This document shows, one piece after another, positions 11,214 through 23,737 of a stretch of 64,000 nucleotides of DNA. The DNA lies in NCBI RefSeq assembly GCF_009017415.1, contig NC_092406.1, positions 4,030,001-4,094,000 of the forward strand, read 5' to 3'. The stretch is from Aspergillus flavus (taxonomy: Eukaryota > Ascomycota > Eurotiomycetes > Eurotiales > Aspergillaceae). Under the pieces are notes generated by a model that made no database searches, was not told where the DNA came from, and saw nothing but the letters and a program-made list of their open reading frames with translations. Position numbers and translations under genes: made by a program. How positions within the stretch are numbered: position 1 is the first letter of the stretch; every line of letters begins with the position of its first letter.

Positions 11214-13517
11214 GCCATTGATCTCCTTTCACCTCATTACTCTTTTTTATTCTTCCTCCTCTTTTTCTTTTTCTTTTTCCCTTTTAATTTCTTTCTTTCT
11301 GTCATAGGGTGGCGCTTAGCGGTGTACTTTTCGTCTTTCTTCTTGTTCTTTCACCCCATTTCATCCCTTGATAATGCCTCTTTCCATGTCGAAAAAATTC
11401 CGGTAACGTTCGTTCATCTTTTTTCTTTCTCTTTTTCTTTTTCTCTTGCATGATAGAAGGGAACTTCTTTATAAGGCATTCACAATGCAGCCTGTATCTA
11501 ATATCGGTGTAGCATAAGTATATTCTCTGACATTATGTTGTGAAGATATTGAGACTGATATCAGGGACAGAGAACACCTGTGTCTTTTATAATAGTTAAT
11601 TGCCAATCAAAAGAACCTTTTCGTGTTTCCCAGTTGCCTGATTTTGAAGCGGTAGTCCTACTTAGAACCTATGTCGAGCCACAAGTGCATTGGCATAGTA
11701 GTACCAGTAAATTATGCTAAGTGCTATACTTGCTAGGCATGTCAGCAACCAAATGAGCGAGAAAGGAGCTTCGTTACCTGCGTACTGCACTTGGGTGGAA
11801 ACTTGAAGGGAGAGGGGACAATTAAATGTTTTCGTGAACTGTCCCCGTCAGCTTAGTCATGTCATTCAGTCCATTTATTTCCAACCCCTCCATCGCAGAT
11901 CACAATGCAATACCGACATTCCAACCAGGATTAACTCCTCCACATGCAACAGGGGAAACCAATCACCACAGTACAGGAGAATTCCGAATTTGTTGGCAAG
12001 GCAGATCGACAGGGTTCACGAAACGAGGCCCGCATCGTCTCACTCTTGGGTCTTACCCGAAGCAAGAAACTCTGAATAAGGGTAGAGATCGGCATCCCAA
12101 CCGCTAATTGCTTCTTCTCCTCTAGCCTAACGGGCCACATTGAAATATGCCGTGCTGGTTTTGTGCCAGCCGGACTCGACCCCATATGTCTGTGCTGCCG
12201 AAGGCGAAGTGCATCTGATGAACCTACAATGCATATCGCCGGCAGTCGGTTGGTTCCCGGACGGTTCGCGAGTATCTAGAAGATAAGGATAAGTCTAGTA
12301 TGCCTTAGTCCTGCATGGCTATCTAATTTTTTGAGCTCGGTCTGATAGTGTGTTGGAGCCCTATTCGCTATATTGTCATTATATCTTTGGTGCTTGGGAA
12401 TTCTCATATATTGCCCAGAGGGCTTATCGCCATCCTAGGACCACCATTGGGTCGGCGCTGTAATACATATATACTGTGCGATATAAAACCTGTATGCAAT
12501 AAGGAAATAGTGTGCAACTATATTTTTCTATCATCAACTATTCTTTTCGTATTTAAAGCCTCTCAATTCTCGGTGGTGCTTGGGTTTTGACAGACATCCT
12601 TCGTATATATATCTAGAACGGGTGGTTTGACGATCCCATCGAACGGAATATGTTCAGTTCAATTACTATGCACTCCGAGCTCCCTGACTTTTTGCAACGA
12701 AGGCACCAGTAGTATAACAGCTAGATTATTCCAATAGTATTCTCTAAGTGTGTTGTCACACCTCATGCTATGGGTGGCCGAAGCAGTTGTGTAAAATGCA
12801 TACACCGTAAACAAGCATGGTAAAGAGGAATTGAAAAAATAGGAAAACAGAGAACGTACGAAAGCATGGTGTATAAGTGTGCACTTTAATAGATAGATCA
12901 GTGGTACCATTGCTACAGGTCACTAAGTGATTTTGTTGCAACTTACCAGGTGCTAGCCAAGCGTGCATAACGTACAGCAAAACAAAACTAATAACAGTAT
13001 AGACTAACTGAGTACTGCTATACTAGACCTAGTTTTTCCCTCCCTCTCCCCACCTGATAACGACAATGATACGTGTAGAAAGGATGAAGATACACTAAAT
13101 GTATCGAGATAGTTACTCGATAGTACATCTCGATGTTTATATCACGTGATAACCACACATGAGTCTGCAGATTCCGTATGTGTCCATGGTCTAAGATGTA
13201 AACAGTAACTACATATGACGAATTGGTTTCCTTACAGGCAGCAAATCTTTTTTTACCTACACCGGCTGATAATGTATACTTCTGGGGTGCTACCAAAGAT
13301 TCTTGCCCAGTATGGATGATCATGTGACCGTGACCTCCGGCTTGGCATCAAATTCATCCCGCAGTTTTCTTGTAGCTTGCTCCGTGCCAGGCAGTTCCCT
13401 TTTATTGTCATCACAGGACTGCTTCAGCGGGTTTCTGGGTACAACAAGCAGGTGGAAAGGCCAATTTATTTTATGCTGTCTTACTTAATTTGAGTATCTT
13501 CCCGGACCACCGCAATA
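11214..13517. other. Gene-free interval after uge3
   Basis: The first 230 bases are CT-rich and probably the uge3 3' untranslated region. The rest is AT-rich with only short, unconvincing ORFs, and the last part is the promoter of the mL54 gene. No repeats or RNA genes were recognised. Confidence 0.6.
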
Positions 13518-14307
13518 ATGATCTGCCAGCGCTGCCGAACCAGCCTTCTTTCTCGGCTGCAACCGCAACACACGGTTACTTTCTCTGCCTCGTCATGCGC
13601 ACGCCAGCTTCCAATCCACCGAAGCCAATTCCGGAGCTACAGTGATGGCAAGCCTACAGTATCCACTACGCCGCCTCCTCCTACTCCCCGCCAACCTATC
13701 GCAGCGGACATCACTATCCCGTCGGCAGTTTCATCAGCGACTCCAGGCGTGTCCCAGCCATTCAGCACACCCGAAGAAGTAAATGTTGATGTGTCTTCCA
13801 AGAAGCCCACAAAGCCTGCTGTGGAACGTCCACCAAGCTCCTGTCCCGCTGGAACGAAGTTGAACGGCCTCAACTACTTCAAGAATAAGCCTGATATCGT
13901 CGCCCTGGAAGACTCTGAATATCCGGAATGGCTGTGGTCGTTGTTAGATGATGCTAAGAAGCAATCGAAATCCGAGGGCGGAGTGGATCCGAGCAGTATG
14001 TTTATCTTGCTCTATCAATAGCCCTTGGACCATACTAACTGTGCCCTCTCCAGCTCTGAACAAGAAGCAACGCAAGCGCTATGAGAAGAAGATGGCTGCT
14101 CGCGCCGCAACCCTCCCCCCTAAGATCCCTGTTCACCATCACGCTACTGATATCACTCCTGCATCGTACAACCGCGGCGGCCAAGCAACTGATGATCTTC
14201 TGGTCGAGGCCGCTGAGAGTCTTGGCCAGCGCTCCGAGATTACGAAGAGCGCGAGAGAGGCACGGAGGAAGGCCATCAGAGAGGCTAACTTCCTCCGCGG
14301 TCTGTAA
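13518..14307 (+). CDS. Mitochondrial large-subunit ribosomal protein mL54
   Basis: Two exons, 13518-13995 and 14054-14307, joined through a GTATGT donor and a CAG acceptor into 243 residues. The N terminus is rich in Arg, Ser and Cys with no acidic residues, as for a mitochondrial targeting sequence, followed by a Pro/Thr/Ser-rich linker. From about residue 115 comes the conserved domain ([16 protein letters not shown], then [11 protein letters not shown]) of the mitochondrial ribosomal L37/mL54 family (yeast MRPL37). The C terminus is strongly basic and ends in an Arg/Glu/Ala helix, as is usual in this family. It should act in the mitoribosome. Confidence 0.9.
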
Positions 14308-14612
14308 TTTTAGGGAGGCTTGGCTTGGTGCTGGTTTGTCCCATTCTATGGTGTTTTTAACAGGGCTATCCATGTACAATTGTGTTGACTGATTTTGATG
14401 TAGAAAGGCCCGCTCGGGATATTTCAGATGTATTTTATGGAATTTTGTACTCATCTTTCTTATAATTCCCAGGCAAGGCGCTGAATGAAATTTGCTGTTC
14501 TATCTGTGGGATTGCTCTATTGCTATATGCTAAACCGCGATTAACCAACCCGCGCATGCTTGAAGTCGGGAAAAGGGAATTCCCATCCAACTACTGATGA
14601 ACCCTAACAAGG
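14308..14612. other. Convergent spacer mL54 / GST
   Basis: About 305 bases between two gene ends; only 3' untranslated sequence is expected and nothing else is seen. Confidence 0.7.
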
Positions 14613-15506
14613 TCATTTAGGGATATCCCACTCCTTGGTTTCGCCTTGACCTTCGACCCATGGTAAACAAGCGTCAAAGAGCTCCTTCACCTCGCCCTCT
14701 CCGATGCTCACCAGTCCTTGGAAAAGCGTGTTATGGGTCTTCTCGACCCAAGCCAAGAAAGAGACGATCAGAATATCCGCATACCCTAGATTCTCACCCT
14801 CGAGGAAAGGCCCCTTTTTCCCAGGCCGGCCTCTCAGCATTCGCGCAACAGGTTCCATCTCTTCCTTCGCTGCCTTGATTATTTCCTGTACCTCGCTCTC
14901 TTCTTTGGGATATACTTCCGGCAGATGCTTTCCGAACATCACAGACCGAGTCCTGATAAAGTACTCCTGGCCTCTGGGATCAAGCAGATCGGCGACCTTA
15001 GGAATCAAAATGGCCTCACCTTTCTCGGTGACATTACCAAGGAGCTTGATAATCGCGAGCGTGAGCGCATAACTGGCATCGCCGGAGGGAAATAGAGGTG
15101 GCGAGGGAAAGGTCTGGTCCAGATGCGTAGCGATAGCGAGGGAATCCTGCATCGCACCGTAGGCGTTGGAATTGATTGAAGGCTTGTGCAAAATGGCGGG
15201 GAAGGTATACTGAGCCCCTGAGGCGTGAGGGGTAACGCCGTAATGGGAAAGCAAAGGAGCAATGTCCGGATAGGAAACGTAGGATTGTGTGTAGGGAATG
15301 CCCTTAAAGTTCAAGACCATGCGTGTCTTGAAGGTATTAACGGACCATGCCTTTGCCGGCCCTGAGGGACAGCGCGTTAGTCAGTAGTCAGCCTTTACGG
15401 ACGACGAACATAGCTCCTTGCCGTCGGGAATATGGTAAAGGGCGACAGACATACCGGGAAGAGTGGAAGTAATATCAAAAAAGTGAACTGGGGTGTCGGT
15501 GGCCAT
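14613..15506 (-). CDS. Glutathione S-transferase-like protein
   Basis: Two exons, complement(14613-15361, 15455-15506), giving 266 residues; the first exon is only 52 nt. The N-terminal 100 residues are a thioredoxin-fold GST domain (HFFDITSTLPG, then WSVNTFKTRMVLNFKGIPY), with Ser/Thr rather than Cys at the usual active position. The C-terminal half is the all-helical GST domain (ENLGYADILIVSFLAW). This is the fungal branch resembling bacterial beta-etherase-type GSTs; the substrate cannot be told from sequence. It is convergent with the mL54 gene. Confidence 0.85.
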
Positions 15507-16684
15507 GATGGTTTTGGTCAAGATGCAGTGCAGGTAGAGGTGCTGTGAAGATGGAGGAGGAATATACTCTCTTCTGATGGAGGGAGGGGCTGTCTCGCAT
15601 TATGCTTATATAGCTTTAACTTTTCCGAGCCGACCTTGTTGGCAGCTTTATCGTGAAGATGGAGCCTGTCTCTCTTCTTGGGATATTTTGGGCTTGTTGT
15701 GTACAAGTCCGGCTTCCTATTGGCTCACCCAGCAAAAACTGGCGAATAAGCTGAGTGTAGTGGAGTACTCTGAAGCGTTGTGGTCATCCTCGTATCTCTC
15801 TACTGGATTGGGTATGGTTGGTGGTGTTTAGTATATTGTCGGTGTATCTCTTCACTAATACTATCTAACAATAGATACTTGGGTAGGTTAAATCTCACGA
15901 CACCTTAGGCTGCCATTTAAGGCTGTTGTTGATTTGGAGGGGGACAACAAAAATGGTCCGACTTTCTCGAAAGAGGAAAGTAACAACAACACCACGAGGA
16001 CTTTCAATCTAAACTATAAACCCACACAACGATTGCCTCCCTTCGCTTCTCCCCCTTCCATATGATATTATGATAATATGATATGTCACCTTCGTCTGCA
16101 TATTGACATGAGTTGTTGTCGTGGCTGTCCCGCACCACGAGAAATGGCGGTCTTTAGGCAACAGTCCGCCTTACTATGCGTTCCTCAAGGCTGAACGAAG
16201 GTAGCATAGCCTTGGATCCAGATTGGATATCAGATCAGATCGTCATGGGGGGATTGCGTATCGGCTGATCAGCGAACAAAACCCAAAACAGCCCAAGTGG
16301 AGTGGACCAGAAAAGCAATGGCCAGAACTCCGCCAACTCAACACTTGTTCTTTCCATCCCGTTTGATATATACATGTTTCGTCCTTCCCCTTCTCATTTA
16401 TCCATACACTTTTTTTTCTTTGTTCTAACTTTCAGTCCTTCGACTTTGTCTCCTTCCCAGGGGTACACCGCATAGCATTATATCTTTCCATCGTTCTCCC
16501 GACTTGGCGGTAACACGGCGTGGCGATCGTCTCGTACACCCGCGACAGGCAACAAAACAAAAAAAAAGGGGGGGAAGAAGACATCTACGTCATTTGTACA
16601 CCATCACCAGCAGTTGCGCTGCATCTAAGGCTCGTGTCTAATGCGCTGTGTCCTAGCCTAGCCAATTGACTTAATCGAGAGAAA
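15507..16684. promoter_or_regulatory. Divergent promoter region GST / PLC
   Basis: About 1.2 kb between two start codons. It is pyrimidine-rich from 16380 to 16480, in keeping with a transcription start for the phospholipase gene. No ORF or RNA gene is supported. Confidence 0.5.
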
Positions 16685-19002
16685 ATGGACGACCTCGCCA
16701 ATCGTACTGAACAAATCACGCTCAATGACTCGTCGAAGTGCCTAGAGTCGAAGAGCTCACCGGATCTTGCACCTTTTGTTGCGTCTCACCTGGAGGTGGT
16801 TTACAGCTCGCTCAAAGCCTTGCCCGGGGTTGATTTCTTCCGGGACATCCAACATGAGACTACTAACGACGGCAGTAACAATGGGGTTGTAGACCCCCTC
16901 GCTTCCCTAGCAGCGCTTCGAGAGTATATGGCTAGTCCGGCCTCTTCGGCAATGGGACCTGTCAAGCAGCAGAACTATTCTGCACCCATTAGTGACTATT
17001 TCATCTCTTCGAGCCATAACACTTACTTGACTGGGAACCAATTGTACAGCGATTCAGACGCCAGTGCTTATACAAATGTACGCATTTCCCCTAGTATTCC
17101 ATAGTGGAACCACCTGAAAAAACCCTTGCTATCGAGGCGCATCCTGGTCCACGGAGTACCAACAATTGGGCTCTTAGGATTGGATGGTTCCTTCAATAGT
17201 GTAACCATGCCTTTCGGTGCCCCGTGCATCAGGCACCGGCGTCAACCCTAATCCAGACGTTCATATTTAAGTGGAAATAACTGATGACATTTTAGGTCCT
17301 TTTAAATGGATGTAGATGCGTCGAGATCGATGTATGGGATGGCGAGCGAAGCTCCGAAAGTGCATCTGCTGATGACACAAGCAGTAGTAGTAGCGATTCA
17401 ATCTCTGAGAGAAAGATAAAGCAAGGGTCAAAAAGGGAAAGGCTCAAGAGTATGGCTAAACGACACTCACGCTTGGGGTCCATGTCAACCAAACTGGGGG
17501 GTCTCATAGGCCGCAAGTCATCTCCTGAGGACGTGCCTCTCGACAGCAGTGCCCCAGTGGATCCTGCGACTGAGGTCCCGCCACCCCCAGAGCCCCAGGT
17601 GCTTCATGGTCACACGCTTACAAAAGGGACCACATTCCGAGATGTGTGTTATGCTATCCGCGATAGTGCTTTTGTTACAAGTGACCTACCGGTGATTGTT
17701 AGCCTGGAAGTGCATGCATCTCTGGAACAACAACAGGCGATGGTAGAGATCATGGAGGAGGCCTGGAAAGGGATGCTGGTGGAAGTCACACCCGAGAAGG
17801 AGGCGACTGATCCACTGCCTGCACCGGAGGATCTAAAACGAAAGATCCTGATTAAAGTGAAATACGTGGCGCCGACGAGCGAAGACAAAAATGAGGAGAC
17901 GCCAGAAGGCAATGGCGATGAGCTCGAGGCACTCAAGCAGCACGCCAACCAAGGTGACTTGAGTAGCACTGACGATAAGCCATCGGATGCACCCCCAAAG
18001 AAACCATCAAAGATTTTAGAAGCTCTTAGCAGACTGGCTATATTCACCAAAGGGTTCCATTTCAGTCACTTTGAACAACCAGGTAACTACTCTGATTGAA
18101 CCTAACCGAGCCTAAGAAGGGCATTTCTTTAACTGTACGTGTAACAGAGGCCAAAGTACCCGGACACGTGTTTTCACTTTCAGAAAGTGCGGCCCGAGCA
18201 GCGCATGCGAAAGATCCCGAAGCCCTGTTTGAACACAACCGCAAACATTTCATGCGGATTTACCCATACGGTCTGCGGGTGAATTCCTCGAATCTCGACC
18301 CCAGCTTCTTTTGGCGCCGGGGCGCGCAGGTGGTGGCATTGAACTGGCAGAACCTCGATAAAGGAATGATGCTTAACAGCGCCATGTTCGCTGATGAGCA
18401 AGGTTGGGTACTCAAACCGCAAGGATATCTGAGCTCCGATGCACCCTCTACTATCGTGCGTCGTCAGCTAGACCTTTCGATAGAGTTTCTCGCCGGCCAG
18501 AACATCCCCTTGCCTCCAGGACACACCAACGAGAAGCATTTTCACCCCTACGTGGTCTGCGACTTGCATGTCGAGACGCCCGAGGACACCACTTCGCCTC
18601 ACACGGAAGACGAGGGCGAGTCAGAGACCGAGAACCATAAACAAATGATCAAGAGTGCCTCGGGTGCCAGCCCAGACTTTGAAGGCCAAATGGTCCAGTT
18701 TCCAACTTTATCTGGGCTAGTTGAAGAGTTATCTTTTGTCCGGTATGTTTCTTCTCGGCGGCAGTTGCCTTCCGATCCCTCAAGCGGCGATCCTACGCCT
18801 TCAACCAAGGTATTGATGAAACTAATGACCCCACAGATTCAAAATTAAAGACGATGAATTCGGACGAGACTCGACAGCCGCATGGGCTTGTATTAGATTA
18901 GATCGCCTCCAAGAAGGCTACCGCCTAGTCCACCTGTACGACTGTTCAGGAGCAAAAACCGATGGCGTCCTGCTAGTTCGTATCATCAAACGGATCGTCT
19001 AA
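16685..19002 (+). CDS. Phosphoinositide-specific phospholipase C
   Basis: Four exons (16685-17077, 17296-18082, 18148-18742, 18837-19002) give 646 residues. After a short N-terminal region without a visible PH or EF-hand domain, the catalytic X box starts at PISDYFISSSHNTYLTGNQL; His111 is the first catalytic histidine and GCRCVEIDVWDG (136-147) follows. The second histidine is His235 in VLHGHTL. Between them lies an insertion of roughly 80 residues, Ser-rich then basic. The Y box contains LNWQNLDKGMMLNSAMF and the C terminus is a C2-like domain ending in LYDCSGAKTDGVLLVRI. The enzyme should hydrolyse PIP2 to IP3 and diacylglycerol in calcium signalling. Intron 1 (218 nt) is longer than the others. 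Confidence 0.92.
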
Positions 19003-21796
19003 CTTGTTTGTTGTTCGACGTTCTCAAGTCACCTGAGTGGCAAAAATAAAAAAACAAAATTGAAAGGAGACATCGAAGAAGCAAAAAATTAGGGGAAACC
19101 TGTATGAAAAAAGAAAAGATGATTGAAAGTCGGCATTGCAGATAAGCTGGACAAAATGCCAACGCATATGCAGCTGATCTCTTAACTCGGTGATTTCGTA
19201 CGTCTGTGCGTCTTTTTATCGGATTATCATGAATCTCAATTTTCATTCCAGCTGGTTCGCATCAAAATAATACACATTTCCCCAAAGAAGATCAATCGTC
19301 CCCCCTGGCTAGCCAGCCAGCCACCAAACCGGTTATTCTGGAGTAATGATTTATTTCAATACAGCACACACTGCTCCATACACTTCATAGACTCATTTAA
19401 ATCCTAGTTTTTGGCGCGAACAGGACTCGGTTGTTCGATTTAATATACGGCTACTCCGTACAGATTTGGTTAAAACCGGTTTGTACGGACGAGAACGGGG
19501 TGAATAGTCTAAATTTGCAAGTGCGACCATGTCCATGTCCACCTCCAAGGTTCCATCGTGAACCGCAGTGTCGGAGACAAGGGTAGATTCCAAATCACGA
19601 TAGACAGCTGCCAATTTAGATTTAGGTTATGTAAATACGGATAGGTCATGCGTGATGGATCCCTATAGGCTGGAACGCAGTATTAGGATGGAAATGGAGG
19701 GGGCATGAGGGCCGAAGCCTGGACCTTTGGACATGAATCGGTGGTAAGATACCTTTTCCACTGCAGAAAAACAATCCACATGACGTAAGAGTAAATATGC
19801 TTTGCTCTCAGATTTACCCGTTCTCGTGTTACGGACGGAGATAAGGGGTCGAACGCAAGGAGGAAGAAAATGAAGAAAATAAATCAAAGGAACACACACA
19901 CACACACACAAAAAAAAAGGAGGGGTAACAAGAAAGGGAAAGAGGAAATAGCCGGAGCTGTTCTGATTTGATAGATGATCACCCGAAATTACTCAGACTC
20001 GACCTGTCAATTTGGATCAATATCGATAGGAAAAGCTGCCTCTCAAGCGGGCTTTCCTTGGCACACTAGTTTGACGCATGCCAGCTAAATCATGAATCGT
20101 TTTCCAGGTAATGCAATTGCCAGTCGTGGCTCTAGTCGTCGCCAACCGTTAACAAACGGTGAGGGACCTCGAAAGTGGCAGAAGCCAAGAGTAGTACCAA
20201 CTGGCGACGCTTTGTATAAGCAAGCAGCCACCTGCAAGATGTCGGAGAATAAGTGCTGGCAAGACCAGGACAGCTCGCAAATTATGACCAGAAAACTACA
20301 GGGAAAAACCCTGAGGAGGGACGATTTTCTATGTATCCAATTCCGGGTTAATCATTAACCAAGATGTGAGAAATACACCAAGCAACTTCAGAGGTGGGGC
20401 CGAGATACTGATAGAGTTCAGTTTCGCAACCCAACTCAACCCAGACAGGCGGTAGTCTGCAGGTGGCTGAGGTGACTGGACCCAAGAAGGGAAAAGGGAA
20501 AAGGGGTTCTGAAGGTGTATTCCATTGTTGAAGTACCCATCACCTCACCCGTACCCGAAGCGCCGGCACTGATCTGCGCAGAAACTTGTCAAGGGTGCCA
20601 CTGCCCGCGATCCTGCTATTGGTTCTTCTTGATTGGGACTGCATATCCTGTGAAGCACCGTGTTAAAAATAGGGAAGAGAAAAAGGGTAGAGATCATACA
20701 CATACATACCCACAGCGCTGCAAATGGCAATGACAATAGAGAAAGAGGAGGAAAGAGCGGAATAGCGAACTCCCCCAAGAATAGGCGAACCAAGAGAAAG
20801 AGAGACAAAGACTTATTCCTGTTCCCAAACGTCATGACTGTCCCACGGGGTCAGCGTGCTAGCAAACAGACATTGGAGCGGTGGGGCTTGACGCTAGCCG
20901 CTAGGTTGTGATGGGGAAGCTTTAGTACAATGAGAGAGACCACAACCCAGGGCTGAAGTGGTCTGGGTGCACATTCTTCTCCCTGCAAGCAATGTTCACC
21001 TCGGTCCATACGGAGGACAGGGATGCATGTATGGGCCAAACCAATAAGAGATTTTCTAGCGTAGACCGGGTTCGAATAGGAGAGAAAATAAGATATGTGA
21101 TGTGTGTGGTGCACCTTACTGCAAGCTGGCCAGAAGCCCCTCAATTCAACATCACGACGAGGGACTAATTTCGACCGAATACGGCCTATGTGAGGTAGAC
21201 TCGCGCTGGCTTTCCAAAGTTGATGAGTGGCATGTACCTGTTGGTAACACAAGTTCTTGGTCCATTGTGCGTGATGGCGGTGGGATAGATCGCGTGCCAT
21301 TCCAACATGACTCGCAACCAGTCACATTTCAGGGTTCAAGAGGGACCCAGATGGCCCAGTTGGACGGTTTACCGAATGTTGAGTATCCATGGTTAGCTGC
21401 ATAAACGGTTTCCAAAATATACGCCGAAGACGTTCCTCTTTTCCGCACAAGGATATTCCTTTGCTTTTTCCTTTGCGCTTCCCCCCCTCTTCTCATCATC
21501 CGGACCCGCTTTTGTGCTTGGACACGTATGTTCCATGTAGAGAGCGGATCACACTGCGTGATAACCCCAGTTACTGAAATGCAATGCTTGTCATGAACGG
21601 GAACATCCGAATAGTTCGGGTCTGACATGACATGTTGGGTTTGCAGGGATTCATTATGCGAGTTGCCTTGATGCATTGAGTGTAACTAATGTCGTCCATC
21701 AATCGATCGATCGACCCTAACATGGAGATCTCCCGATGGCTCTGCTGAAAATTCGGATCTCAGCGAAGGTCTTTGATCCATCGAGTGCCGCTGAAC
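19003..21796. other. Gene-poor interval after PLC
   Basis: About 2.8 kb with only short overlapping ORFs of no recognisable family. It contains a dinucleotide repeat (19892-19910), one TACTCCGTA (19452), a polypurine stretch (20640-20820) and, at its right end, the promoter of the small gene at 22013. Confidence 0.5.
19892..19910 (+). repeat. (AC)n microsatellite
   Basis: Nine to ten AC units followed by A9. Confidence 0.9.
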
Positions 21797-21804
21797 TATA
21801 TAAG
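21797..21804 (+). promoter_or_regulatory. TATA box of the small CxxC gene
   Basis: TATATAAG, a full-strength TATA box in a G/C-flanked setting, 216 bases before the ATG at 22013. A pyrimidine- and A-rich leader with no upstream ATG in good context follows. It supports a real, possibly strongly or inducibly expressed gene. Confidence 0.6.
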
Positions 21805-22012
21805 GGCCGGAGACTGGCGTCCCAGAAATCAGATTAAGCTCTCAGCATCCAACAAGCTGTGCACCAGAACTTGAACTTTGTTGGTCTTTCCTCTTTAAAC
21901 TTTGACCGTACCCAATCTTCGGGACCTTGAGAGGCCTTTCACATCTCGGAGGCAACCGAACATCTCCCTTTTTTTGAACTTAACCAAAGTACTGGGTAGT
22001 AACATTTACAAC

Positions 22013-22177
22013 ATGCCGGTGAGTACACACGACAAAGTTATTTTCCCCTCAAAGAACATTTTCTGATCTATACACCAGATGCCAGGAAGGCGCTGCCCGG
22101 AGTGTGAGAAATGTGGAAAGGAGACCTGGGTGATCCCCGGAAAGAACTGCCATGTCTGCGGTACTCCTGTTGGTTGA
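22013..22177 (+). CDS. 34-residue CxxC zinc-ribbon-like microprotein
   Basis: Exon 1 is just ATGCCG (22013-22018); a 60-nt intron with GTGAGT donor and ACCAG acceptor follows; exon 2 (22079-22177) begins with a second in-frame ATG and ends in TGA. The product has 34 residues, with five cysteines as C-x2-C-x2-C-x11-C-x2-C (RRCPECEKCGKE, then NCHVCGTPVG), a pattern that could bind one zinc ion. A strong TATA box lies upstream, and a further intron-like segment (22187-22256, GTAAGC to GGCAG) lies in the 3' untranslated region. No signal peptide or membrane segment. I do not recognise the family. The short length alone would make most gene finders miss it. Confidence 0.55.
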
Positions 22178-22186
22178 CGATGGCCG

Positions 22187-22256
22187 GTAAGCTTTAACAG
22201 CTAGCCATATAGAAAGTACCTTGCCCTGGACACCTATACTGATACTTTCCTGGCAG
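22187..22256 (+). other. Probable 3'-UTR intron of the CxxC gene
   Basis: GTAAGC donor, CTGAT branch-like element and GGCAG acceptor, 70 nt, ten bases after the stop codon. Confidence 0.4.
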
Positions 22257-23117
22257 ACCACTTGAAGACATTAATCAATATTGGGGGACCTAGGTACCTC
22301 TTTCTCCAGGGTAAAAGGAGGACAAAAACGCCATCCACTTCTAAAACACCCTTGAAAACCCTCAAATCGTCCTTTCTTTTCGTTGTTCCTTGGGGGCGGA
22401 ACACATCGTGGAATGGTCAGGGACGACAGCGGCGGCAAGCACCAATTACTCCTCAGACAGGAGCCCTTAATCTGGGATGGGCCACAAAGCTGGGAAAGAT
22501 TTGGAGACAGGACTTGTACGATAGTATGGGAGACCTAATGCAATGATAGAAGAGCGCATATTTGGCTCAATTGATGAAATATCCAGAGGAGGGTAGCGAT
22601 CAAACAGTGAGGAGAATATACAACTTAGAAGACTTGATCAACCTCCAAAGTCACGCGTAGCCCCTTCCTGATCTGGCAGTGTTCATTGCCCGGTCATGCA
22701 GGCAAGCTCTACTACTACAATAGTACTACCAATAACTAAGATTCGCATCTATCAGTGACTTTATCGAGTGCTTACTCTGCCAGCTCAAATAAATACTGAC
22801 TTTATGTACATCTGTCCTAAACAACGGAAGGCATCAACCAGAGAATCCACCTTGCTGCACAAAGAGGACTATAAGTCCATGTAAATGACTGGAAAAAACA
22901 TCCATCCAATAAAACCAATCGAAGAATATTCTCCCACGTGACGGTTTTCTGCTACGAATCAGGCAATCTTCTGGAAGGCTGAACGTCCATCCGACGACGT
23001 CATCGTCCTCTTCCCCGCCGTTCCAGAGACTCAACATACCATAAGTAAAACCCCCTTTATGAACGCTCATTTCACTCGAATAACGCTCTTCACGCCTCTT
23101 TTCACAAAGCTATAGAT
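22257..23117. other. Spacer between CxxC gene and cupin gene
   Basis: Probably 3' untranslated region of the first gene and promoter of the second. No further gene is supported. Confidence 0.5.
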
Positions 23118-23517
23118 ATGAGAATGACAAAAACACAGACTTACCCCATCGGAACCCGCAGCGAGTGCGAACGTCTCGTCCGAGACTGGGGTTTCCGACA
23201 TATCTTCACCTGGTCCGATGGCAGGTAAGTCAATTACTAATTTAAGCATTCGACTTGGGTATACCTCGACTTGGGCTTATTTCTGTACGCTTTATAGCAA
23301 TGCATATTACTCGCCTCATCGACACGCGGGCTTGACGACGCATCTTATTCGACAGGGTACCCTTACAATTACGTATCCCGAGGACAATGCTCGATTCAAT
23401 AATGGGGAGGTTAAGAAGGAGACGTTTGGGGTTGGGGCCCGGGTCGATGTACCGGCTGGAAAGCTGCATGAGGTGTGGATTGGGGAAGATGGGTGTGAGT
23501 ATGTGATTGGGGAGTAG
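23118..23517 (+). CDS. Small cupin-like protein
   Basis: Two exons, 23118-23224 and 23298-23517, give 108 residues. After DWGFRHIFTWSDGS comes a cupin-type beta barrel: YYSPHRHAGLTTHLIRQGTL contains the His-rich motif 1 and the second half has VDVPAGKLHEVWIGEDGC as motif 2 with a metal-type histidine. A second in-frame ATG lies two codons after the first. Small cupins of this kind have varied roles and no substrate can be proposed. The gene is convergent with the MFS transporter, 220 bases away. Confidence 0.75.
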
Positions 23518-23737
23518 AGCAGCTTGGATATGATGTGTGCATGGTGCACCGATTGACGATACGACTAACGAGACCCCAATGTGAGCGGCATGTATTTTGT
23601 ATTCTTCTATCAAATCTATTAACAGTTGACCGCCTAATTCTCTAATTCTAAACGAAGTGGTATCACAAAGACTTTTAAAATCATAACTAGCACCCCTGAT
23701 CCATGTCCAGCTGGATCTAGCTCGCTTTGCTCGTATA

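Noticed and set aside
20851..21404. Overlapping ORFs of 149 (minus) and 100 (plus) codons
   Set aside because: No domain, no splice-supported extension, unusual composition for this genome; they exclude one another.
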